Origin: Nitrospirales bacterium
GTDB lineage: Bacteria; Nitrospirota; Nitrospiria; Nitrospirales; UBA8639
Direction: 5' to 3'
Assembly (NCBI GenBank): GCA_021604265.1
Contig: BQIY01000017.1
Span: forward strand, 1 to 14,735
DNA: 14,735 nucleotides
Shown: positions 14,051-14,735 of the stretch, one piece after another
Layout: every line of letters begins with the position of its first letter
Position numbering within the stretch: position 1 is the first letter of the stretch
Program-made: the position numbers and the translations under genes
The notes under the pieces: generated by a model
The model's input: only the letters and a program-made list of their open reading frames with translations
Told to the model about the DNA's origin: nothing
The model's database searches: none

Positions 14051-14735
14051 TGTCTGTAATGCTGCGAAGTCGATATGTAAGATTCATTCTCGTTATTGTC
14101 TGTGTCTCGTTATTTCAGTTTCCGGTACCGCTGTTTGCCACGCTTACACTTCATTCTTCTCTCAGTGTGACCGAAACATACACGGATAACCTGTTTTTTG
14201 AAAGTAAAAAAAATAAACGCGATGATTTTGGAACATTTGTCATTCCGACACTGACTCTCTCATATGAAAGTGCCGATGTGATTTTGTCTGGGACGTATTC
14301 GGGAGTGGCTCAATTTTATGTCAATAACACTGGGGCGAATGCGTATTCACATAATGGAAATATTGGTATTGATCTTCCATTTCTCACGAAGCGGTATAAA
14401 AGCCTTGAAATTCGGTTGATTGAATCGTTTAACTTTTCTCCAGCCCTACAGGGGTTTTCGTTTGACGGCGATCCATCCGATCAAGATGGTCCGTTGCCGG
14501 GTCAGGATGGGCAAGGGGGGCGTGTTGGCGGTGGCGGTGGATTTGGCGGTGGCGGGTTGGGTGGTGGGGGAATTGCTGGGACGAGGTCTCCATTAGGAAA
14601 TCAAGGAGTGTTCACTGGGCGTGGGACCAATTCGTTTCAAAATCAGGCTGGGGTGATCGTGAGATATCATTTATCCCCCCGTTACACTGTGAGTCACCAC
14701 CGTGTCTCCTCGCCGAATATCGCTGATACTTGCTG
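14050..14735 (+). CDS. Outer-membrane beta-barrel protein of the polysaccharide locus (3' partial)
   Basis: The frame is open from the ATG at 14050 to the window end (228 complete codons). A signal peptide MSVMLRSRYVRFILVIVCVS is followed by FPVPLFA, a likely cleavage site near residue 30. The mature start, LHSSLSVTETYTDNLFFES, continues to DDFGTFVIPTLTLSYES. This is the pattern of barrel proteins in PEP-CTERM/EPS loci (strand ending in YTDN-hFh, then DDF-x-T-h-P-x-L-x-hSYES). Alternating polar/hydrophobic strands follow. Residues about 138-177 form a loop rich in Asp, Gly and Gln, with a nearly pure Gly stretch at 160-175. AGAGGG lies 7 nt before the ATG. It could provide the outer-membrane exit pore for the short export lipoprotein at 6653; this role is inferred. 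Confidence 0.75.
   Translation, partial: MSVMLRSRYVRFILVIVCVSLFQFPVPLFATLTLHSSLSVTETYTDNLFFESKKNKRDDFGTFVIPTLTLSYESADVILSGTYSGVAQFYVNNTGANAYSHNGNIGIDLPFLTKRYKSLEIRLIESFNFSPALQGFSFDGDPSDQDGPLPGQDGQGGRVGGGGGFGGGGLGGGGIAGTRSPLGNQGVFTGRGTNSFQNQAGVIVRYHLSPRYTVSHHRVSSPNIADTC
14525..14555 (+). repeat. Direct repeat TTGGCGGTGGCGG, 18-nt period, in the Gly-rich loop
   Basis: The 13-mer TTGGCGGTGGCGG occurs at 14525-14537 and again at 14543-14555. The 18-nt period is a multiple of three, so gain or loss of a unit would keep the frame and change the glycine loop by six residues. Confidence 0.7.

Overview
The window is a polysaccharide (exopolysaccharide or capsule) biosynthesis and export locus from a Gram-negative bacterium of moderate GC content. 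A lipoprotein-type export protein, a coiled-coil copolymerase, a separate CpsD-like ATPase, an ExeA-like ATPase and an outer-membrane barrel resemble the export half of PEP-CTERM/EpsH-associated loci found in Proteobacteria, Nitrospirota and relatives. The phylum cannot be fixed from the sequence alone. Every convincing intact gene lies on the + strand.

Layout. 1-2331 carries precursor and decoration genes: the 3' end of a nucleotide-sugar epimerase, a PAPS-dependent sulfotransferase overlapping it by 4 nt, and a DegT/ArnB-type sugar aminotransferase. 2492-5416 is one long gene joining a monotopic phosphoglycosyl transferase, a WbpM/PglF-type membrane 4,6-dehydratase and a C-terminal response-regulator receiver domain. 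5775-6428 is a second, stand-alone phosphoglycosyl transferase. 6653-12462 is the export and control module: a short Wza-like lipoprotein, a chimera of a Wzz-like coiled coil with a Wza-like polysaccharide-export domain, a two-TM Wzz-type copolymerase, an ExeA-type ATPase with a periplasmic LysM domain, and a CpsD-like BY-kinase homologue lacking the Walker A lysine. About 12525-13747 is a decayed IS3-family element on the - strand with an IS630 transposase fragment inside its orfA. 13934-14050 is a candidate 38-codon ORF with a strong Shine-Dalgarno sequence whose stop overlaps the start of an outer-membrane beta-barrel gene that runs off the window.

How they may work together. Dehydratase plus aminotransferase would make a UDP-4-amino-4,6-dideoxy sugar, and a phosphoglycosyl transferase would load a sugar phosphate onto undecaprenyl phosphate. 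The copolymerase, the chimera, the short lipoprotein and the barrel would form the route through the envelope. The CpsD-like protein and the LysM-anchored ATPase would supply control or positioning. No flippase, polymerase or ordinary glycosyltransferase lies in the window, so the locus must extend beyond it.

The least ordinary features are the receiver domain fused to the initiating synthase, the coiled-coil/export-domain chimera, and the degenerate kinase active site.
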